From contig CACWOZ010000015.1 of assembly GCA_902762655.1 (NCBI GenBank), positions 1 to 47,531 on the forward strand: 47,531 nt of DNA. Reading direction: 5' to 3'. Positions 1-8,407 of this stretch are shown one piece after another. The notes beneath the pieces were generated by a model that ran no database searches, was not told the DNA's origin, and worked only from the letters and a program-made list of their open reading frames with translations. Each line of letters starts with the position of its first letter. Positions within the stretch are counted from its first letter, which is position 1. A program made the translations under genes and the position numbers. Source of the stretch: an uncultured Bacteroidia bacterium (GTDB lineage: Bacteria; Bacteroidota; Bacteroidia; Bacteroidales; UBA932).

Positions 1-1520
1 ATAGATAGTCTGGTTAGCGTAGCGGGGAAGGGCTTTGCCTTTGTTCATTGCAGGAGACCAGTAATTGTCTTCCCTTGTCTGCCATTTCGCTCTGTGGCAC
101 TGGGCGCAGCCCATCTGGTTGAAGAGTTTCTTGCCGCGTTGTACGTCCTCTCTCTGCAGGTTGCGGGCGCGGGGAATTGCAAGTCCGCGATGCCATACCA
201 TAAAGGCGTAGAACTCATCGGCACTCATCTCCGGCTTGAAATTGTGATACTTGTTGTCGAACTGGTTGGTGCCGGGGCTGAGCAGGGCAAGCACCGCTTC
301 TGAAATCTCGGCATCGCTGACAGTACCGTTGCCATCTACATCACAGTAATAAGGAGATTCTTCTCCGGCAGCTCGGATCTTGGCTATTACATCTGCATTC
401 TCGCTCATTGCCTTTGCCCATGCTACCGTGGTATAGAGGTAAGGGCGGTCCGGGCGTGACACGTTGGTGATATTCCAGATGGCATTTGCTCCTGCTCCGT
501 CCTGAAGGGTGCCACGGGTCATGGCATAGGTGAACTTCTTGAGGAGTTTGCCGTCGCGGTAAGTGTCTCTTTTATAGAATTGCCCATTGGCATCGTAACC
601 ATCTCCGAGATCTCCGCGCTGCCAGTTGTGATAGTATGCGCTTGCAGCGAAATCGTTGGCTTCTTTGTCCCAAAATGCCGGATTCAATTCGACGTAAGGG
701 GCTTCTGCACGGTACTGCTCACGGATGTCATCCTGGTCGATGGCATCGATGATGCCGGATCCTATCACGCCGATGGTTGATTCCAGGCGGTAGCCGATGG
801 GCACGCCTGCGGCATGGGGAGTAGGGTTGGTGTTGAAAGCACTTTCCGGAATCAAGACTTCAGGATAAATGAGTTCTACGGTCTCTCCGTCATTAAACGT
901 AAGAGGAATTCCGGAAGGCATGGCGGTCACCTTGTGCCATATGATGTCGATCTGTTTTTCGTCGATAGGAGGGAGGAACGGGTCCATAGCCATAGTCTGT
1001 GGCATGCCTGTGACTTCTGCTACGTAGGGACCGTCGTTGGTATAGTCGCCTGTGGGGTTGTTGTTCTCTCCTGTCGCCTTGTAGACAACGAGCACAGATA
1101 GCCGTTGCCCATCGAACGGGAGTCATTGGCCACATATTCGACCTGTCTCTTCCCATGGCCATAACCGGGATGGCAGTCAAGGCAGGATTTGCGCACGGAT
1201 GCAGGACCCAGACCTTTGAAAGGAGCCGTGTTTTCGGTGACGTTGCGTTCGAAGAAGAATTCTCCGTGGTTAAATTCAGTTGTGAGCCCCTGGGCTGTGA
1301 CTGCTGGCGTTTCGTCCTCGTAACAACCTGCAAGCACATTATCTGTTGTTCCAAGTTGCCCTCCTGGATACCATTCTGAAGCCTCGAAATTGCCTACAGC
1401 TTTACCTATGTATTTGCTTTCGCCCTCCGGAGAAGGTTGTTCGCCTTTATTGTCGTTATTACAAGCCAGCACAGCCATGGAGGCCATTATGACTAATAAA
1501 GTATTTCTTAGATATCTCAT
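1..1520 (-). CDS. Di-haem oxidoreductase (DUF1111/DHOR family) lipoprotein, frameshifted, 3' end outside window
   Basis: The first reading frame starts at 1520 with a lipoprotein signal (lipobox VLAC, Cys20) and carries a c-type haem motif CLDCH at residues 113-117. Near 1096-1098 it leaves frame after MGNGYL. The continuation, starting VLVVYKATG, is in another minus-strand frame and stays open to position 1; I translated it completely. This second part holds an EF-hand-like loop (DVDGNGTVSDAEI) and a second haem motif CAQCH at about 88-102. Two CxxCH sites and the overall pattern fit the di-haem oxidoreductase family often called thiol oxidoreductase. It is the last visible gene of an operon with imelysin and a porin, 8 nt downstream of imelysin. 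The shift equals one missing base, so it may be a real mutation or an assembly error. Confidence 0.8.
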
Positions 1521-1528
1521 ATTGATAA

Positions 1529-2743
1529 TTAATCTTTGATTGCCGAAGATGCTTCTTCGAGAGCGTCATTGAGTGCGCTGACTGCGTCTATAGCGGTTTT
1601 TACAGTAGCGGCCTTGGGGTTGTCCACGAATGCAACCTTGCTGTCGATGCATGCCTGAAGAGCCTTGAGAGCATCTGCAAGCGCGCTTTCCAGGGCGGTA
1701 GCTTCGTTTTTGTGGTTCTTGCGGAGGAAGGCAAGGAAGGAGTCACTTGCTGCGGAAGTGGCGTCGAGCGAGCCGTAGAGGCTGTTCTGGATAGAAAGTA
1801 CATTGTCTTTGAAGTCGGCGAAGGACTTCTTGGAATATGGGCTCTCGATGTAGCTCTCATCTTCACCGCTGTAAGCCTGACCCATCTTGGTGGAGAACAC
1901 TTCGTTTGCGATGTTTGCGCATCCGGCTTGCAACACTGTCTGCGCAACTTCCTGCCAGGTTGCGTAGGTGCTCCCGCGCTCAGCTGCTCCGAGCAGGTTC
2001 TCTCCGTAGGTCTTGTCGGTTCCGTTGACCGTGCAATTTAGTTCGGCTTCTTCCACTGCATTCTGCTGTGCTTTGGGTGCGGCGGGGTTCCAGCTGACGT
2101 TGAGTTCATAAAGGTGGACAAGAAGGTCTTCGGCCACTGCTGCTGCAAAAATCAGTTCCTGCTCACCGGTGACACCCTTTCCCGCAAACTCTGCAGCAGT
2201 CTCTTCTGCCTGCAGGGCTGCCACGGTGCGGTTTGCTCCGTCGCGGAAGAGGATGAACTCGATGCCGTGGAACCCGAGAGCGGAGGTCCCGACTTCATCG
2301 ATGGCGCCCGCGCCTTCTTCCTTGAGATCTGCAACTACGTCCTTGTTGGCTAGATTGTTAGCAAGCCTCTGACGGTCAAGCGGCCAGGAGTCGATATGAG
2401 GATCGATGCCGAAATCGGTGGCTGCACCAAAGAGGAAGGCTTCGCTCTTCTCCCAATAGGAACGTGCTGCCAGAAAGTCGGCGCAGGCCTTGTCTATCGC
2501 GCTCTGTGTGAGAGTCTTTGCATCGCGCAGTGCGACGATGTCTGCAAGCAGCGCTTCGCCGGCCTCGGCAAGTTTGCCGTAAGTGGCATAGATGACACCG
2601 CTCACATACTTTTCGGATGCGGACTTGATCTCTTTTTCATAGTTGCTGAGCTCGTCCGAGCCGTTTTTGCTTTCTTTGTCGCAGGCACTGAAAGCAAATG
2701 CGGTCACTGCTGCGATTGCGATGAATTTGATAAAGTTCTTCAT
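1529..2743 (-). CDS. Imelysin family (peptidase M75-like) lipoprotein
   Basis: This 404-residue protein has a lipoprotein signal peptide ending in FSAC (Cys20), so it is probably anchored to the outer membrane or periplasmic face. The conserved imelysin signatures are visible: DPHIDSWPLD near residue 115 and the GxHxxE motif in GFHGIEFILF near residue 157. Imelysin proteins (ICMP, IrpA, EfeO-like) are linked to iron acquisition, although peptidase activity is doubtful in most members. The rest is largely helical with two repeated halves, as is usual in the family. It lies 24 nt after the porin gene and 8 nt before the di-haem oxidoreductase, so the three genes form one transcription unit. Confidence 0.88.
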   Translation of the reverse strand: MKNFIKFIAIAAVTAFAFSACDKESKNGSDELSNYEKEIKSASEKYVSGVIYATYGKLAEAGEALLADIVALRDAKTLTQSAIDKACADFLAARSYWEKSEAFLFGAATDFGIDPHIDSWPLDRQRLANNLANKDVVADLKEEGAGAIDEVGTSALGFHGIEFILFRDGANRTVAALQAEETAAEFAGKGVTGEQELIFAAAVAEDLLVHLYELNVSWNPAAPKAQQNAVEEAELNCTVNGTDKTYGENLLGAAERGSTYATWQEVAQTVLQAGCANIANEVFSTKMGQAYSGEDESYIESPYSKKSFADFKDNVLSIQNSLYGSLDATSAASDSFLAFLRKNHKNEATALESALADALKALQACIDSKVAFVDNPKAATVKTAIDAVSALNDALEEASSAIKD

Positions 2744-2767
2744 GTTATTTAATTCTTATTGATATTT

Positions 2768-4039
2768 CTAATGACGGAAGAATCCCATGTAGGCGATGCC
2801 CAGTGAAATCGAGGGCTCATCGATGTATTCGCTCTTCAGGAATCTGTGCGAGTATTCACACTTGACAGCAATCTGCGGTACCGGAATCCAGTTGAGACCG
2901 CATGCTATGCGTAGCTTTTCAGTGTATGTGGCACTCTGCTGTCCGGCAGCCGGGATGTAGGGATTATAAGCCTCTCCTCGCCCGAATATAAAAAGCTTCT
3001 GCTCCTTGTCCTTGATCTTGAACCATGGTAGTATGTCGTAGCCGGCTTCCATGCCTAAAGCGTAAGCAGCCCTTCCCACGGGCTCTTTGGAGTAGGGGGA
3101 GTCATTGGCTGCACGCACTGCCTTGGCCTTGCTGATGTCGGTGGCGTCGGTGAGGGTGGCATAATCTGCATTCCCTCTCACTATCAGGCGCCCTCCCGTG
3201 TATGCGAAGTCGAACGAACCTATCAGCACGCGGCCTTTGGCGCTGTCGTATTTGAGCCCGTCGCCCTTGAGATCGTTGGGGTAGGTGTTATGCATGGAGT
3301 GGCCGTACCATCCGCTGAGGCTAAGCCTGAGATTCCTGACAGAAGTGTTGTCTATGCGTCCTGCGAATCCGCAGGTGTTCGCGACCTTGAATTCATAGGG
3401 TGAACCGGCGCCTTTCTTGATGAAATTGTCGGTATTGAACATGAAGGCATCCAGGCCTGCGACCATCAGCGCTTCGTAGCGCCAGGGTCCTGCCTGTCCC
3501 CAGATGCTGATACCTGTGTCGTGCCAGGTTGAGGGCAGAATAGTGTATTCCCCTTCGGGACGGTATACCGTGAAGAAGTTGAGGGGCTCGTGGGCATTGT
3601 TCAAACCGCCGATGGGCACCACAATATGCCCCATTCGGATATTCAACTGGGGGAGGAAACACTTTTGGATCCAGAACTGCTCGAGTTCTACCTCTCCGCC
3701 CTTTTCAATCTCCTGCTCGAATTCTCCGGCTTCCTCGTATTCGCGTTCGATGGCGGCTCCTGTGCCGGTGTGCTCGAACTCGATCTCGCTCTGCATAGAC
3801 CACCCTTTGCCGAAGTTATAGCCGATATATACCACAGCATGGGGAATGTCGAAGCGACCATGGCCGGGTGCGTTCCGGTAGTTGTCGGGCTTTGCGTAGA
3901 TGTAGGGAGAATCGTTATAGAAGTTCCGTGTCATGGCCACTTCCCCGTAGCCTCCCACTGTAAGCATGCCGTCTTGTGCATTGGCTGCCAAACTACTTAG
4001 AACCATCGTGGCAAACGTGCAGATTATCCATTTATTCAT
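2768..4039 (-). CDS. Porin-like outer-membrane beta-barrel protein
   Basis: The start at 4039 (MNKWIICTF) was chosen because it gives a clean signal peptide ending in ANA-QD; the longer frame upstream adds an implausible 11 residues that run into the promoter. The mature protein of about 400 residues is rich in alternating aromatic and polar strands and ends in a terminal strand ending SLGIAYMGFFRH, typical of a barrel that inserts in the outer membrane. The GGYGEVAMTR beginning resembles phosphate-selective or carbohydrate porins of Bacteroidota. It is the first gene of the operon with imelysin and the di-haem protein, so it may supply the substrate or metal handled by those two. The substrate is unknown. 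Confidence 0.75.
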   Translation of the reverse strand: MNKWIICTFATMVLSSLAANAQDGMLTVGGYGEVAMTRNFYNDSPYIYAKPDNYRNAPGHGRFDIPHAVVYIGYNFGKGWSMQSEIEFEHTGTGAAIEREYEEAGEFEQEIEKGGEVELEQFWIQKCFLPQLNIRMGHIVVPIGGLNNAHEPLNFFTVYRPEGEYTILPSTWHDTGISIWGQAGPWRYEALMVAGLDAFMFNTDNFIKKGAGSPYEFKVANTCGFAGRIDNTSVRNLRLSLSGWYGHSMHNTYPNDLKGDGLKYDSAKGRVLIGSFDFAYTGGRLIVRGNADYATLTDATDISKAKAVRAANDSPYSKEPVGRAAYALGMEAGYDILPWFKIKDKEQKLFIFGRGEAYNPYIPAAGQQSATYTEKLRIACGLNWIPVPQIAVKCEYSHRFLKSEYIDEPSISLGIAYMGFFRH

Positions 4040-4070
4040 AGTTCCTATACCTTGATGACAAAGTTCTGTC

Positions 4071-4089
4071 AATTTTGCGACGCAAAATT
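4071..4089. promoter_or_regulatory. Perfect 9-1-9 palindrome, candidate operator of the porin-imelysin operon
   Basis: The arms AATTTTGCG (4071-4079) and CGCAAAATT (4081-4089) are perfect inverted repeats around one central A. The dyad overlaps the -7 box of the minus-strand promoter, a good position for a repressor. It does not look like a classical Fur box. Confidence 0.5.
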
Positions 4090-4114
4090 AAGGATATACA
4101 GGCTTCAAGTCAAT
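4083..4114 (-). promoter_or_regulatory. Bacteroidota-type promoter of the porin-imelysin-DHOR operon
   Basis: On the minus strand the -7 box is TAATTTTG (4083-4090), and ATTG (4111-4114) lies 20 nt upstream as a -33 element. The start codon is 43 nt downstream of the -7 box. Confidence 0.6.
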
Positions 4115-4172
4115 CGCAATATTTTGGTAAAATAAAATCATAATAAATGGTGATTGCGGGAAAATAAATGCC

Positions 4173-4180
4173 TAACTTTG
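4173..4180 (+). promoter_or_regulatory. -7 box TAACTTTG immediately before the outer-membrane protein gene
   Basis: The box ends only 8 nt before the ATG at 4189. Transcription would therefore begin at or next to the start codon, giving a nearly leaderless mRNA. No convincing -33 element at the ideal spacing is seen. Confidence 0.5.
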
Positions 4181-4188
4181 CCACAGTT

Positions 4189-5256
4189 ATGAAACGAATC
4201 CTGACAACTTTACTGCTATGCTCCGCAGTATTCCCGCTCTTTGCGCAAAAGTTCTTGCATGAGGAGTACCTCGATTATTTTTTCGAAAACAATGAGTTCG
4301 ACGCTGGCGCCGAAAAGTATATGGAGTCGGAGACATTCCACTCTATCCTGCTCATGCCCCAGGTAGGTATCTCCTATAAGCAGAGCAGGGTTACCGAACA
4401 CCGTATTTTGGCGGGCGTGACTGTGCTCCGTGATATGGGTTCCGGGGAAAAACTTGGAGATTCTTTCAAGGAATTGTCAATCTATTATCAAGTTGCGCAC
4501 AAGTTGGGAGGCCAAAGGGTTTTCCGTGCAGCTGCCGGTGTAATTCCCCGTTATCTTCTGGACGGAAAATACAGTCAGGCCATCTGGAGTGATGAGATAA
4601 ACTTCTACGATGCCAATCTCGAGGGTGCGCTGCTTCAATACGGTGCCAGGGATTTTGAGGCGGAACTGGGCTGCGACTGGATGGGGAAAAAAGGAATCGG
4701 GGTGCGCGAACGTTTTCAGGTATTCTCTTCGGGAAAATGGAATGTAAACAAGTGGCTTTCAGCAGGATGGGGCCTGAGTTTCTATCATTATGCGACGTCT
4801 GATGTCGCACATAATGTAATAGATAATCATCTTTTCAACCCATGGATAAAGGCAGATTTTGCCTGTCTTGGCCATGCTTTCCAGGAACTTTCGGTGCAGG
4901 CCGGCCTTATGGCTGGTTACCAGCGTTCGCGCGACATAGATCCCGATCCTGTGATGCCATTCGGCACCGAAATCATATTCCGTGCGAAAAAGTGGAATGT
5001 CTGCCTGCAGAACAGCATCTATGCGGGAGAGGATCTCTATCATTATTACGATAGCCCCGCACCTGAAGGCGGTGTATATGCCTCCGATCTATATCTTGGA
5101 GAACCTACCTACCGCGGTTTCCACGACAGGGCTGAACTTCTCTGGACTCCACATATCTCCAAGCGCCTGCGCCTGCAGATAGGCGCTGCCTTCCACTTTG
5201 ATTCTGAAGGCTATCAGGGCTGCCAGCAGGTAGTGCGCCTCAGGACTTCTTTCTGA
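4189..5256 (+). CDS. Putative outer-membrane beta-barrel protein, function unknown
   Basis: The start at 4189 (MKRILTTLLLCS) gives a signal peptide cleaved after LFAQ; the in-frame ATG 21 nt upstream would overlap the promoter box. The 355-residue protein has many alternating hydrophobic and aromatic strands (for example LSAGWGLSFYHYA) and ends in a C-terminal strand terminating in Phe (VVRLRTSF), the usual barrel-insertion signal. I do not recognise a named family. It is transcribed alone and its last 17 nt overlap the 3' end of the convergent NhaC antiporter gene. Confidence 0.6.
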   Translation: MKRILTTLLLCSAVFPLFAQKFLHEEYLDYFFENNEFDAGAEKYMESETFHSILLMPQVGISYKQSRVTEHRILAGVTVLRDMGSGEKLGDSFKELSIYYQVAHKLGGQRVFRAAAGVIPRYLLDGKYSQAIWSDEINFYDANLEGALLQYGARDFEAELGCDWMGKKGIGVRERFQVFSSGKWNVNKWLSAGWGLSFYHYATSDVAHNVIDNHLFNPWIKADFACLGHAFQELSVQAGLMAGYQRSRDIDPDPVMPFGTEIIFRAKKWNVCLQNSIYAGEDLYHYYDSPAPEGGVYASDLYLGEPTYRGFHDRAELLWTPHISKRLRLQIGAAFHFDSEGYQGCQQVVRLRTSF

Positions 5257-6688
5257 TAATCCTGTACCCGATGGCAGCAATCAGTATGCTCATGGCAGGG
5301 CTGAGCAGGTTGAAGAAGCAGTAGGGTAGATATACCAGTGTGGGAGTGCTCAGGATCGTGGCCTGGGTCATGCCGCAGGTGTTCCATGGCACGAGAACGG
5401 AAGTAACCGTGGCCGAATCTTCTACCGAGCGGCTCAGCAACCGGTTCTCGTAGCCGGCATCTTCGTAAATATCTTTGAAGATGTTGGAAGTCAGCATGAT
5501 GGCAAGGTACTGGTCGCACACCAGGGTGTTCAGCGCTGCGCCGGTGCCAACCGTGGACGCCACGAGCCCGGTGCGGTTGCCGGTAAATTTTCGCATGGCC
5601 CTCATGATGGTTTCTATCATGCCGCCGGCGCGCATGCAGGCGCCGAAACACATTGCGCAGATAATCAGGTAGATGGTGTTCAGCATGCCTATCATTCCGC
5701 GTGATGAAACCAGTTCGTTCACCTGTGCATGCCCTGTTTCGAGAGGAACCGAATTGTAGATACTTTCTATAGTGCCCGCCAGAGTGATCTTCCATTCATT
5801 CAGAGGGCCTTCGATGCCGTGTATCAGTGCTGCTTTGCGGCCTATTTCCTGGACGATTTCCGGCTGGAAGATTACCGCTGCAATCACCGCCAGCACGACA
5901 GAAAGGCTCAGTACCATTATTGCAGGAAGCTTGCGTGCGATCATCACGCCTGTCAGCAGCGGGACGATAAGAAGCCAGGGAGTGATGTGGAATTTAGCGG
6001 AGATTACGCTGGTGTACATCCCCATGTCCGCAGGCGTATCCGGAATGCTGCAAAGGCCTATCACAGTGAATGCTATCAGCGCTATCACGAAGGATGGAAC
6101 GGTGGTGATCAGCATGTAGCGGATATGGGTGAAGAGGGGAGTCTCCGCTATCGAGGAAGCCAGGACGGTGGTGTCGGACAGGGGAGAAATCTTGTCTCCG
6201 AAATAGGCCCCAGAGATGATTGCGCCGGCAATCAGCCCTTCGCTGAATCCTTCCGCCTTGCCTATGCCGAGAAGTGCTACGCCTATGGTTGCTATCGTGG
6301 TCCATGAACTGCCCAGCATGAGGGATACTCCGGCACAGATAAGGCATGCCGCCGGCAGGAAGAACGATGGCGACAGCACTTTGACGCCATAGCATATCAT
6401 TGTGGGAACTATTCCGCTGATGGTCCATGTGCCGGAAATTGCACCGATAAGAAGCAAAATCACAATTGCGGAAGTCACGTTGCCGATATTGGCTTTGATG
6501 CCTTCCTCAAAAGCAGTCCATGGCACCTTGAAACGCCACATTGAAAGCCATACCGCTATGCCAGACGCGAACAGCAGGGATACCTGGCTCGCCCCCTGGA
6601 TGGAATCACTGCCCAAGATGCTTATGCAGAAAGCCAGCAGGGCAATCAGCACAAGAATAGGAATGATGGAAATGAAGGTTTTCTTCAT
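5240..6688 (-). CDS. nhaC: NhaC family Na+/H+ antiporter
   Basis: The start at 6688 (MKKTFISIIP) follows the promoter. The 482-residue inner-membrane protein is almost wholly hydrophobic, with a dozen or so membrane segments. It carries the NhaC signatures GSSWTTIATIG and GAYFGDKISPLSDTT near residues 150-185, and a second related half with ALNTLVCDQYLAIML and SATVTSVLVPWNTCG. It should expel Na+ in exchange for protons and help with sodium and pH balance. This complements the sodium-type V-ATPase encoded about 8 kb away. It is monocistronic, divergent from obg, and overlaps the convergent outer-membrane protein gene by 17 nt. Confidence 0.9.
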   Translation of the reverse strand: MKKTFISIIPILVLIALLAFCISILGSDSIQGASQVSLLFASGIAVWLSMWRFKVPWTAFEEGIKANIGNVTSAIVILLLIGAISGTWTISGIVPTMICYGVKVLSPSFFLPAACLICAGVSLMLGSSWTTIATIGVALLGIGKAEGFSEGLIAGAIISGAYFGDKISPLSDTTVLASSIAETPLFTHIRYMLITTVPSFVIALIAFTVIGLCSIPDTPADMGMYTSVISAKFHITPWLLIVPLLTGVMIARKLPAIMVLSLSVVLAVIAAVIFQPEIVQEIGRKAALIHGIEGPLNEWKITLAGTIESIYNSVPLETGHAQVNELVSSRGMIGMLNTIYLIICAMCFGACMRAGGMIETIMRAMRKFTGNRTGLVASTVGTGAALNTLVCDQYLAIMLTSNIFKDIYEDAGYENRLLSRSVEDSATVTSVLVPWNTCGMTQATILSTPTLVYLPYCFFNLLSPAMSILIAAIGYRIIRKKS

Positions 6689-6712
6689 AGGAGTAATACA
6701 CGTCAACTTTTG

Positions 6713-6720
6713 CAAATATA
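6713..6720 (-). promoter_or_regulatory. -7 box TATATTTG of nhaC
   Basis: Read on the minus strand, TATATTTG lies 24 nt upstream of the NhaC start at 6688 and is divergent from the obg promoter. No -33 box at canonical spacing is evident. Confidence 0.5.
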
Positions 6721-6740
6721 AATAAATCCTGCAAAAATGT

Positions 6741-6748
6741 TACCTTTG
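6741..6748 (+). promoter_or_regulatory. -7 box TACCTTTG of obg
   Basis: The box ends 6 nt before the obg ATG at 6755, so the transcript would be leaderless or nearly so. The close fit also decides the start: the upstream in-frame ATG at 6737 lies before the promoter. Confidence 0.5.
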
Positions 6749-6754
6749 CACATT

Positions 6755-7747
6755 ATGGCAGAATCGAATTTCATAGACTACGTCAAGATACACTGCGAAT
6801 CAGGACACGGGGGTGCGGGGAGTGCGCATCTGTTGAGGGCAAAGTACGTGCCCAAAGGCGGGCCGGATGGAGGAGACGGTGGCCGCGGTGGGCATGTTAT
6901 CCTGCGGGCGAATCCCCAGTTCTGGACGCTTATCCATCTCAAATACCGCAAGAATGTGAAGGCGGATGACGGCGAGAAGGGCGGTGCAGCCCTGCGCCAT
7001 GGCAAGAATGGGGAGGATATATATCTGGATGTGCCTGTCGGTACAAGCGTGAAAGATGCAGATACCGGCGAACTTGTTATGGATCTTACCGAACCCGGCG
7101 AGGAGCGCATCCTCTGCAAAGGCGGCCGCGGAGGCCTCGGGAACGATAATTTCAAAACCGCGACGCTCCAGACCCCCAGGTTCGCGCAACCTGGCGAAGA
7201 CGGGGAGGAAGGATGGTTTATCTTCGAACTCAAACTCCTTGCAGACGTCGGCCTCGTGGGCTTTCCTAATGCCGGGAAATCCACTTTGCTTGCAACCGTG
7301 ACCTCGGCAAAGCCGAAAATCGCGAATTACGCGTTCACCACGCTCGAACCGAACCTTGGAATTGTGCGCTACTATGACGACAAATCCTTTGTGATCGCGG
7401 ACATCCCCGGTATTATCGAAGGCGCGCATGAAGGCAGGGGAATAGGCGACAGATTCCTGCGTCACATCGAACGCAATTCAGTGCTGCTTTTCATGGTGGC
7501 GGTAGATGAGGACGACATTCCCGGGACTTATGCCACTTTGCTGAACGAGCTTAAGCTCTACAATCCGGAACTGCTTGTAAAAGAGAGGGTTCTGGCTGTC
7601 ACGAAGTGCGACATGATAGACGAAAGCATAGAAAGGGAAATAGAACCTTCGCTGCCGAAGGACCTGCCGCACGTGTTCATCTCTTCGGTCAGCGGAGAAG
7701 GCATCAGGGAACTCACGGATACGCTTTGGAGGGCGTTGCAGAAATGA
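6755..7747 (+). CDS. obgE: GTPase Obg/CgtA
   Basis: This is a 330-residue ribosome-associated GTPase needed for 50S subunit maturation and stress control. The glycine-rich Obg fold occupies residues 1-160 (GGPDGGDGGRGG). The G domain follows, with G1 GFPNAGKST, G3 DIPGIIEG, G4 TKCD and G5 SSVSGEG. It ends soon after the G domain, without the long C-terminal extension of some Obg proteins. It starts at MAESNFIDYVK. The stop codon overlaps the next gene (ATGA), so the PAP2 phosphatase is translationally linked, and the par genes lie just downstream. Confidence 0.97.
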   Translation: MAESNFIDYVKIHCESGHGGAGSAHLLRAKYVPKGGPDGGDGGRGGHVILRANPQFWTLIHLKYRKNVKADDGEKGGAALRHGKNGEDIYLDVPVGTSVKDADTGELVMDLTEPGEERILCKGGRGGLGNDNFKTATLQTPRFAQPGEDGEEGWFIFELKLLADVGLVGFPNAGKSTLLATVTSAKPKIANYAFTTLEPNLGIVRYYDDKSFVIADIPGIIEGAHEGRGIGDRFLRHIERNSVLLFMVAVDEDDIPGTYATLLNELKLYNPELLVKERVLAVTKCDMIDESIEREIEPSLPKDLPHVFISSVSGEGIRELTDTLWRALQK

Positions 7748-8388
7748 CGGGCTTTCCTTTGCAGGCTGCTGTGCCGTTCAGGGACGGCAGGCTCGCCGGC
7801 ATCCTGCGCGATGCCGACAGGGCGGTCACCCTGGCGATAAATGATTTCGACAGCATGTTCACCGATGCGCTCATGCCGTGGCTGAGCAACCGGCTGGTAT
7901 GGATCCCGTTCTATCTTGTCCTCCTGTGGTTCCTTTGGAGGGAACTCGGGCTCAAGAAGACGGCGTTGATAGTCGTAGCCGTGGTGCTGAGCGTCGTGGC
8001 GATCGACCAGTTTGCGAATCTGGTCAAGTATGCCGTGCACAGATACCGTCCGTGCTGGGATTCGTTCATGATCGACAACGGGCTCAAGGTGCTGGAAGGC
8101 AAGGGAAGCAAATTCGGATTTTTCTCCGCACATGCGGCCACTACCGCCGGCGTCGCGACGTCCGTGATGTACTTCGTCCGCAGGCATTGGGGCGTGAAGG
8201 GGCGGCGTTACAGGCTGCTCGCGGCATTGTTTGCAATCTGGGTCATAGCGGTGAGCATCAGCAGGGTATATGTCGGCAAGCATTTTGTCGGGGATATAGT
8301 GACCGGAGCCGTGGTTGGTATGGTCTTTGCCCGTTTCATATCCTGGCTGCTGCGGAAGATATATGCCAAATTTTTTGTAAATTTGTAG
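7744..8388 (+). CDS. PAP2 family phosphatase (undecaprenyl-diphosphatase or lipid phosphatase type)
   Basis: This 214-residue membrane protein has the three PAP2 motifs: KYAVHRYRP (motif 1, near residue 100), SAH within FFSAHAATTAG (motif 2) and SRVYVGKHFVGD (motif 3, with catalytic His). Several hydrophobic helices surround them. Members dephosphorylate lipid pyrophosphates such as undecaprenyl-PP or phosphatidyl phosphates on the outer face of the inner membrane; which substrate cannot be told here. The start at 7744 was chosen because its ATG overlaps the obg stop as ATGA. The gene end contains the promoter box of parA. Confidence 0.88.
   Translation: MTGFPLQAAVPFRDGRLAGILRDADRAVTLAINDFDSMFTDALMPWLSNRLVWIPFYLVLLWFLWRELGLKKTALIVVAVVLSVVAIDQFANLVKYAVHRYRPCWDSFMIDNGLKVLEGKGSKFGFFSAHAATTAGVATSVMYFVRRHWGVKGRRYRLLAALFAIWVIAVSISRVYVGKHFVGDIVTGAVVGMVFARFISWLLRKIYAKFFVNL
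8378..8385 (+). promoter_or_regulatory. -7 box TAAATTTG, candidate parA promoter inside the end of the PAP2 gene
   Basis: The box overlaps the last codons of the PAP2 gene and lies 22 nt before the parA start. No clear -33 element is seen. Confidence 0.4.
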
Positions 8389-8407
8389 ATTGACAGAATT
8401 CTACAGT

